Of a stretch of DNA of 64,000 nt, positions 8,659 through 18,425 are shown one piece after another. The stretch covers positions 248,001 to 312,000 of the forward strand of contig NZ_VJWE01000014.1 in the NCBI RefSeq assembly GCF_007993815.1, given 5' to 3'. The position numbers were made by a program, and so were the translations under genes. The first letter of the stretch is position 1; each line of letters begins with the position of its first letter. The notes under the pieces are model-generated. The model saw nothing but the letters and a program-made list of their open reading frames with translations, did not search any database and had not been told where the DNA came from. Source of the stretch: Acidovorax delafieldii (GTDB taxonomy: Bacteria > Pseudomonadota > Gammaproteobacteria > Burkholderiales > Burkholderiaceae_C).

Positions 8659-9630
8659 ATGCACGCCCACACCGACCGCGACCAGTTTGCCCCGCCCCGT
8701 CCACCGGCGCGCCTGCGCGCCATCACGCTGGCGGTGCTGGTGCATGCAGTGCTGATCGGCGCGTTGACCTGGGGTGTGAACTGGAAGAACACGGCCGACC
8801 AGCCCGCCGTAGAAGCTGAGTTGTGGGCCGCCGTGCCCACCCAGGCTGCGCCCCGCGCCGTGGAGCCCCCACCGCCCCCGCCACCACCGCCTGTGCAGCA
8901 GGTCACCCCTCCCCCGCCCCCTGCCCCCCCAGTGCGTGCGGCCGAGCCGCCCGATACGCGCGAGGCGGACATCGCCATCGAGCGCGAGAAAAAGCGCCTG
9001 GAGCAGGAAAAGAAAGCCCGCGAGCAACAGCAGCTGCGTGAAAAGCGCGAGCGTGAGCGCAAGGAAGAAGAACGCCGCGACCGCCTGGAGCAGGAGAAAA
9101 AAGAGCGCCTGCAAAAAGAACGCGACAAAGAAAAGGAACAGCGCGAAAAGCAGCTGGCCGAACAGAAAAAGGCCGAGCAGGACAAGCAGAAGAAGCTGGC
9201 GGAAGACAAACGCAAGGCCGACGAGGCCGCCAAGCGCAAGGCAGAAACCGAGGCCAAGCAACTGGCCGAACAGCGCGAAGCCAACCTGCGCCGCATTCAG
9301 GGCATGGCAGGAGCCACAGGGGGCGAGAACGCCACGGGCAAAGACAAGGAGAGTCGCAGCCCCTCGGGCAGCTACGGAGACAAGGTCGCGGCCAAGGTCA
9401 AGCCCAACATCGTGTATCCAGACGCCATCTCGGGCAACCCGCGCGCCGAGGTGGAAGTGCGGCTGTCACCCGACGGCACCATTGTGGGCAAGCGGCTGGT
9501 GCAGTCCAGCGGCAACAAGGCCTGGGACGACGCGGTGCTGCGGGCCCTGGACAAGACCGAGACACTGCCGCGCGATGTGGACGGGCGCGTGCCGCCCTCC
9601 CTCACCATCGGCTTCAGGCCCCAGGACTGA
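8659..9630 (+). CDS. tolA: TolA, periplasm-spanning Tol protein
   Basis: 323 residues with the TolA plan: one N-terminal membrane helix (about 22-42), a proline-rich stretch (~72-97), a long Lys/Glu/Ala helical coiled-coil (~105-215) and a C-terminal TonB/TolA domain containing YPDAISGNPRAEVEVRLSPDG. It links TolQR to Pal at the outer membrane. The downstream tolB and pal genes, which usually follow, are absent; the next gene is a convergent transporter. Confidence 0.93.
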   Translation: MHAHTDRDQFAPPRPPARLRAITLAVLVHAVLIGALTWGVNWKNTADQPAVEAELWAAVPTQAAPRAVEPPPPPPPPPVQQVTPPPPPAPPVRAAEPPDTREADIAIEREKKRLEQEKKAREQQQLREKRERERKEEERRDRLEQEKKERLQKERDKEKEQREKQLAEQKKAEQDKQKKLAEDKRKADEAAKRKAETEAKQLAEQREANLRRIQGMAGATGGENATGKDKESRSPSGSYGDKVAAKVKPNIVYPDAISGNPRAEVEVRLSPDGTIVGKRLVQSSGNKAWDDAVLRALDKTETLPRDVDGRVPPSLTIGFRPQD

Positions 9631-9804
9631 GCGGGCCCCGAGCCCCGCCCTCACGGGGCTTGCACTTCTGCCGTGGTCCCTCGCCTCGTTGCTGAGGCGC
9701 TGCTGGAGCCCACGCCGCAGCAACGCTGACCGCCTGCGTCTGAGCCCTTGTGGCAGTGTGCCCCGGTACGATGGACTGAGCCGTGGATTGCAAGCCCCCC
9801 AAAG

Positions 9805-9834
9805 CAAAGCGCCCGGCAGAACCGGGCGCTTTTT
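9805..9834. terminator. Bidirectional terminator between tolA and the MFS gene
   Basis: AGCGCCCGG at 9808-9816 pairs with CCGGGCGCT at 9822-9830 around a five-base loop, with TTTT following on the plus strand and AAAG preceding, so it can stop both convergent transcripts. A second GC-only hairpin (AGCCCCG 9641-9647 with CGGGGCT 9654-9660) without a T tract lies just after tolA. Confidence 0.8.
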
Positions 9835-9847
9835 GAGCCTTTTATGC

Positions 9848-9882
9848 TGGTAGCGCTAGTGGAATATGCGCTACAAGCTATA
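9848..9882 (-). repeat. Short dispersed palindromic repeat, copy 3
   Basis: Read on the minus strand: atagcttgtagcgcat...actagcgctacc, the same pattern as copies at 1509 and 2358. It lies between the tolA terminator and the 3' end of the convergent MFS gene. Confidence 0.5.
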
Positions 9883-9909
9883 CATTCGATAGCAATTCGC
9901 CGGCATGCA

Positions 9910-11250
9910 TCAGCGGTCACGCCGCTCCATGCGGCGGTTCAGGTTCAGCGCGCCCAGCGTGCAGGCCACACCCGACAGCAGATACACCGTCACTGCCAGC
10001 AGACCGAACTGCGATGACAGATACAGGGCCACCAGCGGTGCGAAGGCTGCACCAATGATCCAGGCCAGGTCGGCCGACAGGGCGGCGCCGGTGTAGCGAT
10101 ACTGCGGCGAGAAGTTGGCCGTGACCGTGCCCGATGCCTGGCCGTACGACAGGCCCAGCAACACAAAGCCCAGCAACAGGAACATGGTGCTACCCACCTC
10201 GCCGGTGTTGAGCAACACCGGCGCCATAAAGCTGAACACGCCAATCAGCACGGCCATGCCGCCCAGCAGCTTGCGGCGGCCCAGGTGGTCCGACAGCCAG
10301 CCCGACACCATGATGGCGCCCGCCGCGAGGAACGCGCCGACGATCTGCACGCCCAGGATCTGGGTGACAGGCTGGTCGGAGTACAGCGTGATCCATGACA
10401 GCGGGAAAACCGTGACCAGGTGGAACAGTGCAAAGCTGGCCAGCGCCGCAAAGGCGCCCAGCAACACGTTGCTGCCTTCATCACGCATGACGCGGCTCAC
10501 AGGCACGGGCTGCAACTCGCGGTCCTTGAGCAGTTCGGAGTACGACTGCCCCACCACCAGACGCAGGCGGGCAAACAGGGCCACCACGTTCACGGCAAAG
10601 GCCACAAAAAACGGATAACGCCAGCCCCAGGCCAGAAACTCTTGCACCGTGAGGCTGCTGTACAGGTAGGCAAACAGGCCCGCAGCCAGCACAAAGCCCA
10701 GAGGCGCGCCCAGCTGGCCGATCATGGCGTACCAGCCCCGGCGCTCCTTGGGGGCCGACATGGCCAGCAGCGACGGCAAGCCGTCCCACGAACCACCCAG
10801 CGCCAAGCCCTGGCCCACACGCAGGATCAGCAACGCCACGATGGCTGTAGTGCCCACATCCTTGTAGCCCGGCAAAAAGGCCATGCCCACCGTGCAGACG
10901 CCCAGCACGAACAGCGCAATGGTCAGCTTGGTGCCCCGCCCCCAGCGCCGCTGGATGGCCATGGAGATGGCGGTACCCACCGGGCGGACCACGAAGGCAA
11001 CGGCCAGCAGCGCAAAGGCCATCAGCGTGCCGTCCAGGCGCGACAGGAAGGGAAACAGGAAGGACGGGAAGACAAGAACGCAGGCGATCCCGAAAACGAA
11101 GAAGTCGAAATACTCGGACGAGCGTCCGATGATCACGCCCACAGCGATTTCGCTGGGGGTGACGTCTTCATGCGTATCAGCCCGCGAGAGAGAGGCGGCG
11201 CTTTCGTGAAAACCGGCCGCGGGGTAAGTGGCAGTGGCGGGGCTGCTCAT
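9910..11250 (-). CDS. MFS transporter, metabolite:H+ symporter (MHS) type
   Basis: About 446 residues with twelve predicted membrane segments and features of the MHS branch: IGRSSEYFDFFVFGIA in the first segment and a loop with RWGRGTKL, followed by LRVGQGLALGGSWDG. Relatives carry organic acids, shikimate or osmolytes; the substrate here is unknown. An AAGGAG site lies eight bases before the ATG at 11250 but only two before the alternative ATG at 11256, so I chose the shorter form. An NtrC-like site 120 bases upstream hints at nitrogen-responsive control. Confidence 0.85.
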   Translation of the reverse strand: MSSPATATYPAAGFHESAASLSRADTHEDVTPSEIAVGVIIGRSSEYFDFFVFGIACVLVFPSFLFPFLSRLDGTLMAFALLAVAFVVRPVGTAISMAIQRRWGRGTKLTIALFVLGVCTVGMAFLPGYKDVGTTAIVALLILRVGQGLALGGSWDGLPSLLAMSAPKERRGWYAMIGQLGAPLGFVLAAGLFAYLYSSLTVQEFLAWGWRYPFFVAFAVNVVALFARLRLVVGQSYSELLKDRELQPVPVSRVMRDEGSNVLLGAFAALASFALFHLVTVFPLSWITLYSDQPVTQILGVQIVGAFLAAGAIMVSGWLSDHLGRRKLLGGMAVLIGVFSFMAPVLLNTGEVGSTMFLLLGFVLLGLSYGQASGTVTANFSPQYRYTGAALSADLAWIIGAAFAPLVALYLSSQFGLLAVTVYLLSGVACTLGALNLNRRMERRDR

Positions 11251-11370
11251 GAACATGGCTCCTTGACGTTGTGTAGCTAACTCAGACCATTCCGTTCTAC
11301 ACGCAACTTCTGTGGGCGACAAGTGCGGTTTCACTATGCCAGCTGCAGGAAATGTCCTTCAACGCTCTAA

Positions 11371-11389
11371 TTGCACCAACTTGGTGCAA
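11371..11389. promoter_or_regulatory. NtrC-like palindromic site
   Basis: TTGCACCAACTTGGTGCAA is a perfect 9-1-9 inverted repeat and contains TGCACC-N5-GGTGCA, the consensus of the nitrogen regulator NtrC. It sits in the divergent region between the MFS gene and cyoA. The right half plus flank (15 bases, 11377-11391) is identical to 45832-45846 upstream of amtB. No convincing sigma-54 promoter is visible next to it. Confidence 0.6.
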
Positions 11390-11410
11390 ATACTGCCCGT
11401 GCGTTTGACC

Positions 11411-11427
11411 TTGGACAAAATGTCCAA
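11411..11427. promoter_or_regulatory. Operator-like palindrome upstream of cyoA
   Basis: TTGGACA-AAA-TGTCCAA is a perfect 7-3-7 inverted repeat 84 bases before the cyoA start. It does not match the FNR, NsrR or ArcA consensus as I know them; the binding protein is unidentified. A truncated dispersed repeat (aaaaagctagcgctagta) follows at 11433-11452. Confidence 0.45.
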
Positions 11428-11510
11428 TCGACAAAAAAGCTAGCGCTAGTACATTCGCACACATCCCGTTATCCGCGTTTACCCTGAAACGCATTGATCG
11501 CGCTCTACAC

Positions 11511-12569
11511 ATGCTCAAACTTCCCCAACTTCGTGGGCCCACCTGGCTGCTCGCCCTGACAGCGCTGGGTAGCCTGGCAGGCTGCAGCAAGGCTGTCGTG
11601 CTCAACCCTGCCGGTGACGTCGCTGCCCAGCAGGGCCAGATGGTCATCACCGCCACGCTGCTGATGCTGATCATCATCGTGCCCGTGATCGCGCTCACCC
11701 TGCTGTTTGCCTGGAAATACCGCCAGGGCAACACCGAGGCCGAGTACGACCCGGAATGGCACCACTCCACCACGCTGGAGCTGGTGATCTGGACCGTGCC
11801 GCTGCTGATCATCATTGCGCTGGGCGCCATCACCTGGATCGGCACCCACAAGCTCGACCCCTACCGTCCCCTGGACCGCATCGACGCGCAGCGCGCCGTC
11901 CCCGCCGATGTGAAGCCGCTTGAAGTGCAGGTAGTGGCCATGGACTGGAAGTGGCTGTTCTTCTACCCCGAGCAAGGCATCGCCACCGTGAATGAAGTGG
12001 CGGCCCCGGTGGACCGCCCGATCCTGTTCAAGCTGACGGCCACGTCCACCATGAACGCGTTCTACGTGCCAGACCTTGCCGGCATGATCTACGCCATGCC
12101 CGGCATGCAGACCGAGCTGAACGCGGTGATCAACAAGCCTGGCGTGTTCAAGGGCATGTCGTCGCACTACAGCGGCGCGGGTTTCTCGGGCATGACGTTC
12201 AAGTTCCATGGCCTGAGCAACGAGGACTTTGCCCAGTGGGTGCAAAAAGCCAAGACCGAAGGCAAGCCCCTGGACAAGGGCACCTACCTGAACCTGGTCA
12301 AGCCCAGCGAACGTGATCCGGTGCAGCGCTTTGCCTCGGTGGAAGAAGGCCTATATGACAAGGTGCTCAACCGCTGCGTCGAAGACGGAAAGATGTGCAT
12401 GCACCACATGATGGCCATCGATGCCCTGGGTGGCGACGCTTACATGCGCGCTGCAGGGCTGAACCTGCCCCAGGACGTCTGCACTGTGCAAAACGCCGCC
12501 CAGGTGGTGGCCGCACTCGAAACCCGCAACGCACCGGCACCAACGACTGGCGCCAGCATCCGTCAATGA
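11511..12569 (+). CDS. cyoA: Cytochrome bo3 ubiquinol oxidase subunit II
   Basis: 352 residues; a lipoprotein signal with lipobox LAGC (Cys25), two membrane helices (~45-70, 90-110) and a periplasmic cupredoxin domain. The copper-A cysteines and histidines of cytochrome c oxidases are absent and the domain reads [21 protein letters not shown], as in CyoA, so this is a quinol oxidase. It is longer than the E. coli protein by a C-terminal extension with [13 protein letters not shown], a Cys/Met/His-rich patch. The stop overlaps cyoB (ATGA). Confidence 0.93.
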   Translation: MLKLPQLRGPTWLLALTALGSLAGCSKAVVLNPAGDVAAQQGQMVITATLLMLIIIVPVIALTLLFAWKYRQGNTEAEYDPEWHHSTTLELVIWTVPLLIIIALGAITWIGTHKLDPYRPLDRIDAQRAVPADVKPLEVQVVAMDWKWLFFYPEQGIATVNEVAAPVDRPILFKLTATSTMNAFYVPDLAGMIYAMPGMQTELNAVINKPGVFKGMSSHYSGAGFSGMTFKFHGLSNEDFAQWVQKAKTEGKPLDKGTYLNLVKPSERDPVQRFASVEEGLYDKVLNRCVEDGKMCMHHMMAIDALGGDAYMRAAGLNLPQDVCTVQNAAQVVAALETRNAPAPTTGASIRQ

Positions 12570-14581
12570 GCACTACTATGTCCTCCGAAACCCTTTCTCC
12601 ATCCCACTGGGCGCTGGGCCGCCTGAGCTGGGACGCCGTACCGATGGCGCATGAGCCCATCGTGCTGGCCACCTTCATTGCCGTGGTGTTGGGCGGCCTG
12701 GTCGTTCTGGCCGGCATCACCAAGTTCCGCCTGTGGGGACCCCTGTGGCGCGACTGGATCTGCAGCATTGACCACAAACGCATCGGCATCATGTACATGA
12801 TCCTGGGCCTGGTGATGCTGCTGCGCGGCTTTGCCGACGCCGTGATGATGCGCCTGCAGCAGGCCATGGCCTTTGGCGACAACATGGGTTACCTGCCTCC
12901 GCACCACTACGACCAGATCTTCACCGCCCACGGCGTGATCATGATCTTCTTCGTGGCGATGCCGCTGGTCACCGGCCTGATGAACTACCTGGTGCCGCTG
13001 CAGATCGGCGCGCGCGACGTGTCGTTCCCGTTCCTGAACAACTTCAGCTTCTGGATGACCACGGCCGGCGCCGTGCTGGTGATGGTGTCGCTGTTCCTGG
13101 GCGAGTTCTCCACCTCCGGCTGGCTGGCACTGTCCAACCTGGGGGCGCAGAGCCCCAGCACCGGCCTGGACTACTACATCTGGGCGCTGCAGATCGCGGG
13201 GGTGGGCACGACGCTCTCGGGCATCAACCTGATCGTGACCATCATCAAGATGCGCGCGCCGGGCATGAGCCTGATGAAGATGCCCGTGTTCACCTGGACC
13301 GCCCTGTGCACCAACGCACTGATCGTTGCGTCGTTCCCAGTGCTCACGGCCGCGCTGGTGCTGATGTCACTGGACCGCTATGTCGGCACCAACTTCTTCA
13401 CCAACGAGCTGGGTGGCAACCCCATGCTCTACGTGAACCTGATCTGGATCTGGGGCCACCCTGAGGTGTACATCCTGGTGCTGCCCGCGTTCGGTGTGTT
13501 CTCCGAAGTGGTCGCCACGTTCAGCAAAAAGCGCCTGTTCGGCTACACGTCCATGGTGTATGCCACGGTGTGTATCACCATCCTGTCGTACCTGGTGTGG
13601 CTGCACCACTTCTTCACCATGGGTTCGGGTGCCAGCGTGAACACCTTCTTCGGTATCACGACGATGATCATCTCGATCCCCACGGGCGCGAAGATCTTCA
13701 ACTGGCTGTTCACCATGTACAAGGGCCGCATCCGCTTCGAGCTGCCCATGATGTGGACCGTGGCATTCATGGTCACGTTCGCCATCGGCGGCATGACCGG
13801 CGTGCTGCTGGCCGTGCCCCCTGCCGACTTCGTGCTGCACAACAGCCTGTTCCTGATCGCCCACTTCCACAACGTGATCATCGGCGGCGTGGTGTTTGCC
13901 ATGTTTGCCGGCATCAACTACTGGTACCCCAAGGCGTTTGGCTACAAGCTGGACCGCACCTGGGGCGTGCGCTCCTTCTGGCTGTGGCTGGTGGGCTTCT
14001 GGGTGGCGTTCACGCCGCTGTATGTGCTGGGCCTGATGGGTGTCACCCGCCGTGCCAACCACTTCGAAGACCAGTCGCTGCAGATCTGGTTCGTCATCGC
14101 TGCCATCGGCGCGGCCATGATTGCCGCCGGCATTGGCTGCTTCCTGATCCAGCTGGTGGTCAGCTTCCTCAAGCGCGAACAACTGCGCGACTGGACGGGC
14201 GACCCCTGGGACGGCCGCACGCTGGAATGGGCCACCTCTTCGCCTCCACCCAACTACAACTTCGCCTTCACCCCCGTGGTGCACGAGATCGACGCGTGGT
14301 GGGACATGAAGAAGCACGGATACAAGCGTCCTCTGGCGGGCTTCCAGCCCATCCACATGCCTGCCAACACCGGCGCTGGCGTGGTGATCTCGGGGCTGTC
14401 GCTGGTGTTCGGCTTTGCACTGATCTGGCACATGTGGCTGCTGGCGGGCGTCTCGTTTGCGGCCGTCGTTCTGGCCGCCATCATCCACACGTTCAACTAC
14501 AAGCGTGACTTCTACATCCCGGCATCCGAAGTGATCTCCACCGAAGAAGCCCGCACACTCCAACTGGCCCGCCATGTCTGA
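12566..14581 (+). CDS. cyoB: Cytochrome bo3 ubiquinol oxidase subunit I
   Basis: A 671-residue, roughly 15-helix heme-copper oxidase subunit holding heme b, heme o3 and copper B. Visible marks include SIDHKRIG, the [15 protein letters not shown] copper-binding/Tyr-His crosslink motif, the HHFFTMG segment and [10 protein letters not shown] heme ligands. It reduces oxygen to water with electrons from ubiquinol and pumps protons. The start overlaps the cyoA stop; a much longer upstream frame is spurious because it lies inside cyoA. Confidence 0.95.
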   Translation: MSTTMSSETLSPSHWALGRLSWDAVPMAHEPIVLATFIAVVLGGLVVLAGITKFRLWGPLWRDWICSIDHKRIGIMYMILGLVMLLRGFADAVMMRLQQAMAFGDNMGYLPPHHYDQIFTAHGVIMIFFVAMPLVTGLMNYLVPLQIGARDVSFPFLNNFSFWMTTAGAVLVMVSLFLGEFSTSGWLALSNLGAQSPSTGLDYYIWALQIAGVGTTLSGINLIVTIIKMRAPGMSLMKMPVFTWTALCTNALIVASFPVLTAALVLMSLDRYVGTNFFTNELGGNPMLYVNLIWIWGHPEVYILVLPAFGVFSEVVATFSKKRLFGYTSMVYATVCITILSYLVWLHHFFTMGSGASVNTFFGITTMIISIPTGAKIFNWLFTMYKGRIRFELPMMWTVAFMVTFAIGGMTGVLLAVPPADFVLHNSLFLIAHFHNVIIGGVVFAMFAGINYWYPKAFGYKLDRTWGVRSFWLWLVGFWVAFTPLYVLGLMGVTRRANHFEDQSLQIWFVIAAIGAAMIAAGIGCFLIQLVVSFLKREQLRDWTGDPWDGRTLEWATSSPPPNYNFAFTPVVHEIDAWWDMKKHGYKRPLAGFQPIHMPANTGAGVVISGLSLVFGFALIWHMWLLAGVSFAAVVLAAIIHTFNYKRDFYIPASEVISTEEARTLQLARHV

Positions 14582-15209
14582 TATCCGCATCCACGCTGGC
14601 GCCGCAGCAGGCGCCCTGGCCCCGCGCGAGTACCACCTCGCGCACGAGCCCCATCCTGAAAACGGCACGGCCCTGGGTTTCTGGCTGTACCTGATGAGCG
14701 ACTGTCTCATCTTTGCAGCACTGTTCGCCACTTACGGCGTGCTGGGCCGCAGCTATGCCGCAGGCCCCACGGGCGCGCAGCTGTTCGACCTGACCCTGGT
14801 GGCCATCAACACCGCCTTCCTGCTGCTGTCGTCCATCACCTTCGGTTTTGCCATGCTGCGCAAGCAGCTGGGCGACGTGAAGGGCACGCTGCTGTGGCTG
14901 GCGGTCACGGGCGTGTTTGGCCTGTGCTTCCTGGGCCTGGAGCTGTATGAGTTCTCACACCTGCTGCACGAGGGCGCAGGCCCGCAGCGCAGTGCCTTCC
15001 TGTCGGCGTTCTTCACGCTGGTGGGCACCCACGGCCTGCACGTCACCTTCGGCCTGATCTGGCTGGTGGTGCTGATGGTCCAGATTGGCAAGCATGGCCT
15101 GATCCCCGAGAACAACCGCCGCCTGATGTGCCTGTCCATGTTCTGGCACTTCTTGGACGTGGTCTGGATCGGCGTTTTCACCTTTGTGTATCTGATGGGG
15201 GTGCTGTAA
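14574..15209 (+). CDS. cyoC: Cytochrome bo3 ubiquinol oxidase subunit III
   Basis: 211 residues with five membrane helices and the heme-copper oxidase subunit III signature ([20 protein letters not shown] near residue 33, [25 protein letters not shown] at the end). The start lies eight bases inside the cyoB reading frame, and the stop abuts the cyoD start. Confidence 0.94.
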   Translation: MSDIRIHAGAAAGALAPREYHLAHEPHPENGTALGFWLYLMSDCLIFAALFATYGVLGRSYAAGPTGAQLFDLTLVAINTAFLLLSSITFGFAMLRKQLGDVKGTLLWLAVTGVFGLCFLGLELYEFSHLLHEGAGPQRSAFLSAFFTLVGTHGLHVTFGLIWLVVLMVQIGKHGLIPENNRRLMCLSMFWHFLDVVWIGVFTFVYLMGVL

Positions 15210-15632
15210 ATGAGCGCACAACACGCAACACACGCGCACGATGCGCATGGGCATGACGATCACCACCACGACGCAGGCCCCCACAGCACCTTTTCGGGCT
15301 ATGTGATGGGGTTTGTGTTGTCCGTCATCCTCACGGCCATTCCCTTCTGGCTGGTGATGGCCAAGGTGATTGCGGACCGCAACACGGCTGTGCTGGTGCT
15401 GGGCGGCTTCGCCGTGATCCAGATCCTGGTGCACATGGTGTTCTTCCTGCACATGAACGGCAAGATCGAAGGCGGCTGGACGCTGCTGTCCACCATCTTC
15501 ACCGTGGTGTTCGTGGCCATCGCCATCGCGGGAACCTTGTGGGTGATGTTCCACATGAACGCCAACATGATGCCCGAGCACCCCACGCCCACGCCGCCCA
15601 CGCACGAGGCGCCAGGACACTCCACGCCCTGA
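15210..15632 (+). CDS. cyoD: Cytochrome bo3 ubiquinol oxidase subunit IV
   Basis: 140 residues with three membrane helices, the FVLSVILTAIPFWLVM segment and LVHMVFFLHMN, as in CyoD, an assembly/stability subunit. The N-terminal 25 residues are His/Asp-rich (AHDAHGHDDHHHDAG), longer than in enterobacterial CyoD. There is no intergenic space after cyoC, and the stop overlaps the SURF1 start (TGATG). Confidence 0.92.
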   Translation: MSAQHATHAHDAHGHDDHHHDAGPHSTFSGYVMGFVLSVILTAIPFWLVMAKVIADRNTAVLVLGGFAVIQILVHMVFFLHMNGKIEGGWTLLSTIFTVVFVAIAIAGTLWVMFHMNANMMPEHPTPTPPTHEAPGHSTP

Positions 15633-16450
15633 TGCCTGCAGCCCCCACCACCATGGCACTGCCGCGCCGGGGGTTGCGCCGCGCAGTCCTGCTGGTGCTG
15701 GGCATGGCCCTGTTTCTGGGCTTTGTGTCGCTGGGCACCTGGCAGGTCCAGCGCCGTGCCTGGAAGCTGGACCTCATCGAAAGAGTAGACCAACGGGTGC
15801 ACGCCGCACCAGCCGCACTGCCCCCTGTGGAGCAATGGTCTGACATCCGTGCCGCACAGCATGAGTACCTGCCGGTGGTCTTTCAGGGCCACTGGCTGCC
15901 CGGCAAAACGGTGCTGACGCAGGCGGTCACCGAGCTGGGCGCGGGGTTCTGGGTAATGACTGCCCTGCAACGGGATGACGGTACCCAGGTGCTGGTGAAC
16001 CTGGGCTTTGTGCCCCAGGAGCAACGCGCCCAATGGCTGGAGGCTCAGCCACCCGCCGATGGCACGGCCACCGTCCAGGGGCTGTTGCGCATGGCAGAGC
16101 CGGGCGGCGGCTTTCTGCGCACCAACGACCCGGCGCAACAGCGCTGGTACTCGCGCGACGTGGCGGCCATCAGCAGCGCGCTGGGTCTGACCCGGGCGGC
16201 TCCATTTTTTGTGGACGCAGGACTTCCGGGTACCGCAGCGGCGTCTTCAGCCGCCTCCGGCTGGCCCCGCGCTGGCCTGACCGTCATCCGGTTCCACAAC
16301 AGCCACCTGGTGTACGCCCTGACCTGGTATGGTCTTGCGCTCATGGTTGTCGTTGCCGGCTGGTATGTGGCACGCTATGAGCGCCGCCTGGGCGCACGGG
16401 CCACCAGCCGCCTCCCGACCCACGATGAACACCCTCCCACAACGCCCTGA
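15632..16450 (+). CDS. SURF1 family oxidase assembly protein
   Basis: 272 residues with an N-terminal and a C-terminal membrane helix, and SURF1 marks: FLGFVSLGTWQVQRRAWKLDLI, a periplasmic domain with LVNLGFVP, and NSHLVYALTWYGLALM near the end. SURF1 proteins help insert heme into heme-copper oxidases. Here it is translationally coupled to cyoD, so it probably serves the bo3 oxidase. The ATG at 15632 sits inside the cyoD stop (TGATG). Its end overlaps the next gene by 26 bases. Confidence 0.88.
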   Translation: MPAAPTTMALPRRGLRRAVLLVLGMALFLGFVSLGTWQVQRRAWKLDLIERVDQRVHAAPAALPPVEQWSDIRAAQHEYLPVVFQGHWLPGKTVLTQAVTELGAGFWVMTALQRDDGTQVLVNLGFVPQEQRAQWLEAQPPADGTATVQGLLRMAEPGGGFLRTNDPAQQRWYSRDVAAISSALGLTRAAPFFVDAGLPGTAAASSAASGWPRAGLTVIRFHNSHLVYALTWYGLALMVVVAGWYVARYERRLGARATSRLPTHDEHPPTTP

Positions 16451-17756
16451 CCCTGCGCTGGCCACTGCGCCGCGCAATGCACGTTCCGCCGACGCCGCCG
16501 CCGGGATCAAGAACCTCCAGCAACTGATCGAGCTGCGCTGGATTGCAGTGGTGGGCCAGGTGTTCACCATCGAGATGGCGCACTACAGCCTGGGCTTGAA
16601 GCTGCCGCTGCAGGAGATGCTGCTCGTGGTCGGCTGCCTGGCGGTCTTCAACGTGGTGAGCCTGCTGCGCCTGCGCACGGGCCGCGCGGTGCGCAATGTG
16701 GAGCTGTTTCTGGCGCTGCTGATCGACGTGGCGGTGCTCACGGTACAGCTGTACCTGAGCGGTGGCACCAGCAACCCCTTCGTGTTTTTGTACCTGTTGC
16801 AGATCACGCTCGGCGCCGTGCTGCTGCGCGGTGCCTACATCTGGTCCATCGTGATCATCACCGTCCTGTGCTTTGCGGCGCTGGCAGACCACCACCTGCC
16901 ACTGGCCCTGCCCCAGGATCTGCACCAGGGCCTGTCGAGCCTGTATGTGCTTGGGCTGCTGGTGTGTTTTGTGCTCAACGCCACGCTGGTGATGGTGTTC
17001 ATCACCCGCATCAACCGCAACCTGCGCGAGCGCGATGCCCGCCTGGCGGCCGCACGCCGGCGCCGCGTGGAAGAAGAGCACATCGTGCGCATGGGCCTGC
17101 TGGCGTCGGGGGCCGCACACGAGCTGGGCACACCCCTGTCCACCCTGGCGGTCATCCTGGGCGACTGGCAGCACGACAAGCGGCTGACCAGCAATGCTGC
17201 GCTCAAGGAAGACATTGCCGAGATGCAGACGCAGGTACAGCGGTGCAAGAGCATCGTGAGCGGCATCCTGCTGTCGGCGGGTGAAACGCGCGGCGAGGCG
17301 TCGGTGCAGACCACTGTGCGCAAGTTTGTCGACGCGCTGGCACAGGAGTGGCGCAGCACTCGTACGATCCCCCAGTTCGACTACGACAACGACTTCGGCA
17401 CCGACACGCCCATGGTGTCGGACACCACCCTCAAGCAAATGGTTTTCAATGTGCTGGACAATGCACGTGACGCCTCGCCAGGCTGGGTGCGGCTGGCGGT
17501 CACGCGCAATGCCGACGCCTTGTGCATGACTGTGACCGATGCCGGCCCCGGCTTTGCACCCGACATGCTGTCCAAGCTTGGTACTCCCTACCAGTCCTCC
17601 AAAAACCGCCCCGGCGGTGGTCTGGGCCTGTATCTGGTGCTGAACGTGGCCCGAACCCTGGGCGGCAGCGTGGAGGCGCGCAACCGTTCCGAAGGGGGGG
17701 CACAGGTGACCATCGAATTGCCCCTGGCCTCGATTGCGCTCCCCCCGAAGGTATGA
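16425..17756 (+). CDS. regB: Redox sensor histidine kinase, RegB/PrrB type
   Basis: 443 residues: six membrane helices in the first ~190, then an H-box GAAHELGTPLSTLAVILGDW with phospho-accepting His232 and a HATPase domain (DNARDASPGW, GGGLGLYLV). The heptapeptide GGTSNPF near residue 113 matches the GGxxNPF quinone-sensing motif conserved in RegB. RegB detects the quinone pool and redox state and phosphorylates RegA. The start lies within the SURF1 gene, so it is part of the cyo message, and the regA gene follows. Confidence 0.88.
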   Translation: MNTLPQRPDPALATAPRNARSADAAAGIKNLQQLIELRWIAVVGQVFTIEMAHYSLGLKLPLQEMLLVVGCLAVFNVVSLLRLRTGRAVRNVELFLALLIDVAVLTVQLYLSGGTSNPFVFLYLLQITLGAVLLRGAYIWSIVIITVLCFAALADHHLPLALPQDLHQGLSSLYVLGLLVCFVLNATLVMVFITRINRNLRERDARLAAARRRRVEEEHIVRMGLLASGAAHELGTPLSTLAVILGDWQHDKRLTSNAALKEDIAEMQTQVQRCKSIVSGILLSAGETRGEASVQTTVRKFVDALAQEWRSTRTIPQFDYDNDFGTDTPMVSDTTLKQMVFNVLDNARDASPGWVRLAVTRNADALCMTVTDAGPGFAPDMLSKLGTPYQSSKNRPGGGLGLYLVLNVARTLGGSVEARNRSEGGAQVTIELPLASIALPPKV

Positions 17757-17775
17757 ATGAACGAAAGAACCCACC

Positions 17776-18321
17776 GTGGACACTGAAGAAGCGCAACGAC
17801 AGCTGCTGATCGTCGAGGACGACGAAGCCTTTGCGCGCACGCTGGCCCGCTCGTTTGAACGGCGCGGCTACAGCGTGTTGCAGGCAGCGAGCCTGGCCGA
17901 CGTAGAGGTGTTGCTGGAGCAGCACCAGCCCGGGTATGCGGTGGTGGACCTCAAGCTCAAGGGAGAGGCCTCAGGCCTGGCCTGCGTGCAGACACTGCAC
18001 GCCGCTGACGACGAGATGTTGATCGTGGTGCTCACGGGTTTTGCCAGCATTGCCACCGCCGTGGAAGCCGTGAAACTGGGCGCGTGCCACTATCTCGCCA
18101 AGCCCTCCAACACCGACGACATTGAAGCTGCATTTGGGCTCAAAGAAGGCAATGCCGAGGTGGAACTGACCAATCGCTCCAGTTCCATCAAGACACTGGA
18201 ATGGGAACGCATCAACGAGGTACTGGCTGAAACAGGCTTCAACCTGTCAGAGGCCGCGCGGCGCCTGGGTATGCACCGCCGCACCCTCACACGCAAGCTC
18301 GAAAAGAAACAGGTGCGTTAG
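17776..18321 (+). CDS. regA: Response regulator RegA/PrrA/ActR family
   Basis: 181 residues: receiver domain with acidic pocket EDD near residue 14, phospho-acceptor Asp58, a Thr/Lys switch (LTGFAS, AKPS), and a C-terminal Fis-type helix-turn-helix NLSEAARRLGMHRRTLTRKL that is nearly invariant in RegA orthologues. It would regulate respiratory and redox genes. It starts with GTG at 17776; the two ATGs just upstream are out of frame. Confidence 0.88.
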   Translation: MDTEEAQRQLLIVEDDEAFARTLARSFERRGYSVLQAASLADVEVLLEQHQPGYAVVDLKLKGEASGLACVQTLHAADDEMLIVVLTGFASIATAVEAVKLGACHYLAKPSNTDDIEAAFGLKEGNAEVELTNRSSSIKTLEWERINEVLAETGFNLSEAARRLGMHRRTLTRKLEKKQVR

Positions 18322-18425
18322 CCGCAACGGCTTTGGACCCGCCCTCCCCTGTTTCGGTGCCGATCCATCTCGCGGGGCGCAATCTGCACGGCCGGTCACG
18401 CGCTCCTGCGGCTCCCAAACAGCAC

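Noticed and set aside
11251..11370. A sigma-54 promoter for the MFS gene next to the NtrC-like site
   Set aside because: The best minus-strand match has TTGC but lacks the essential GG at -24.
13367..14731. A 454-codon open frame antisense to cyoB
   Set aside because: Shadow of a strongly conserved oxidase subunit; no domain or ribosome site supports it.
16341..17840. A 499-codon open frame antisense to regB
   Set aside because: His/Gln/Ala-rich shadow translation across a well-supported kinase gene.
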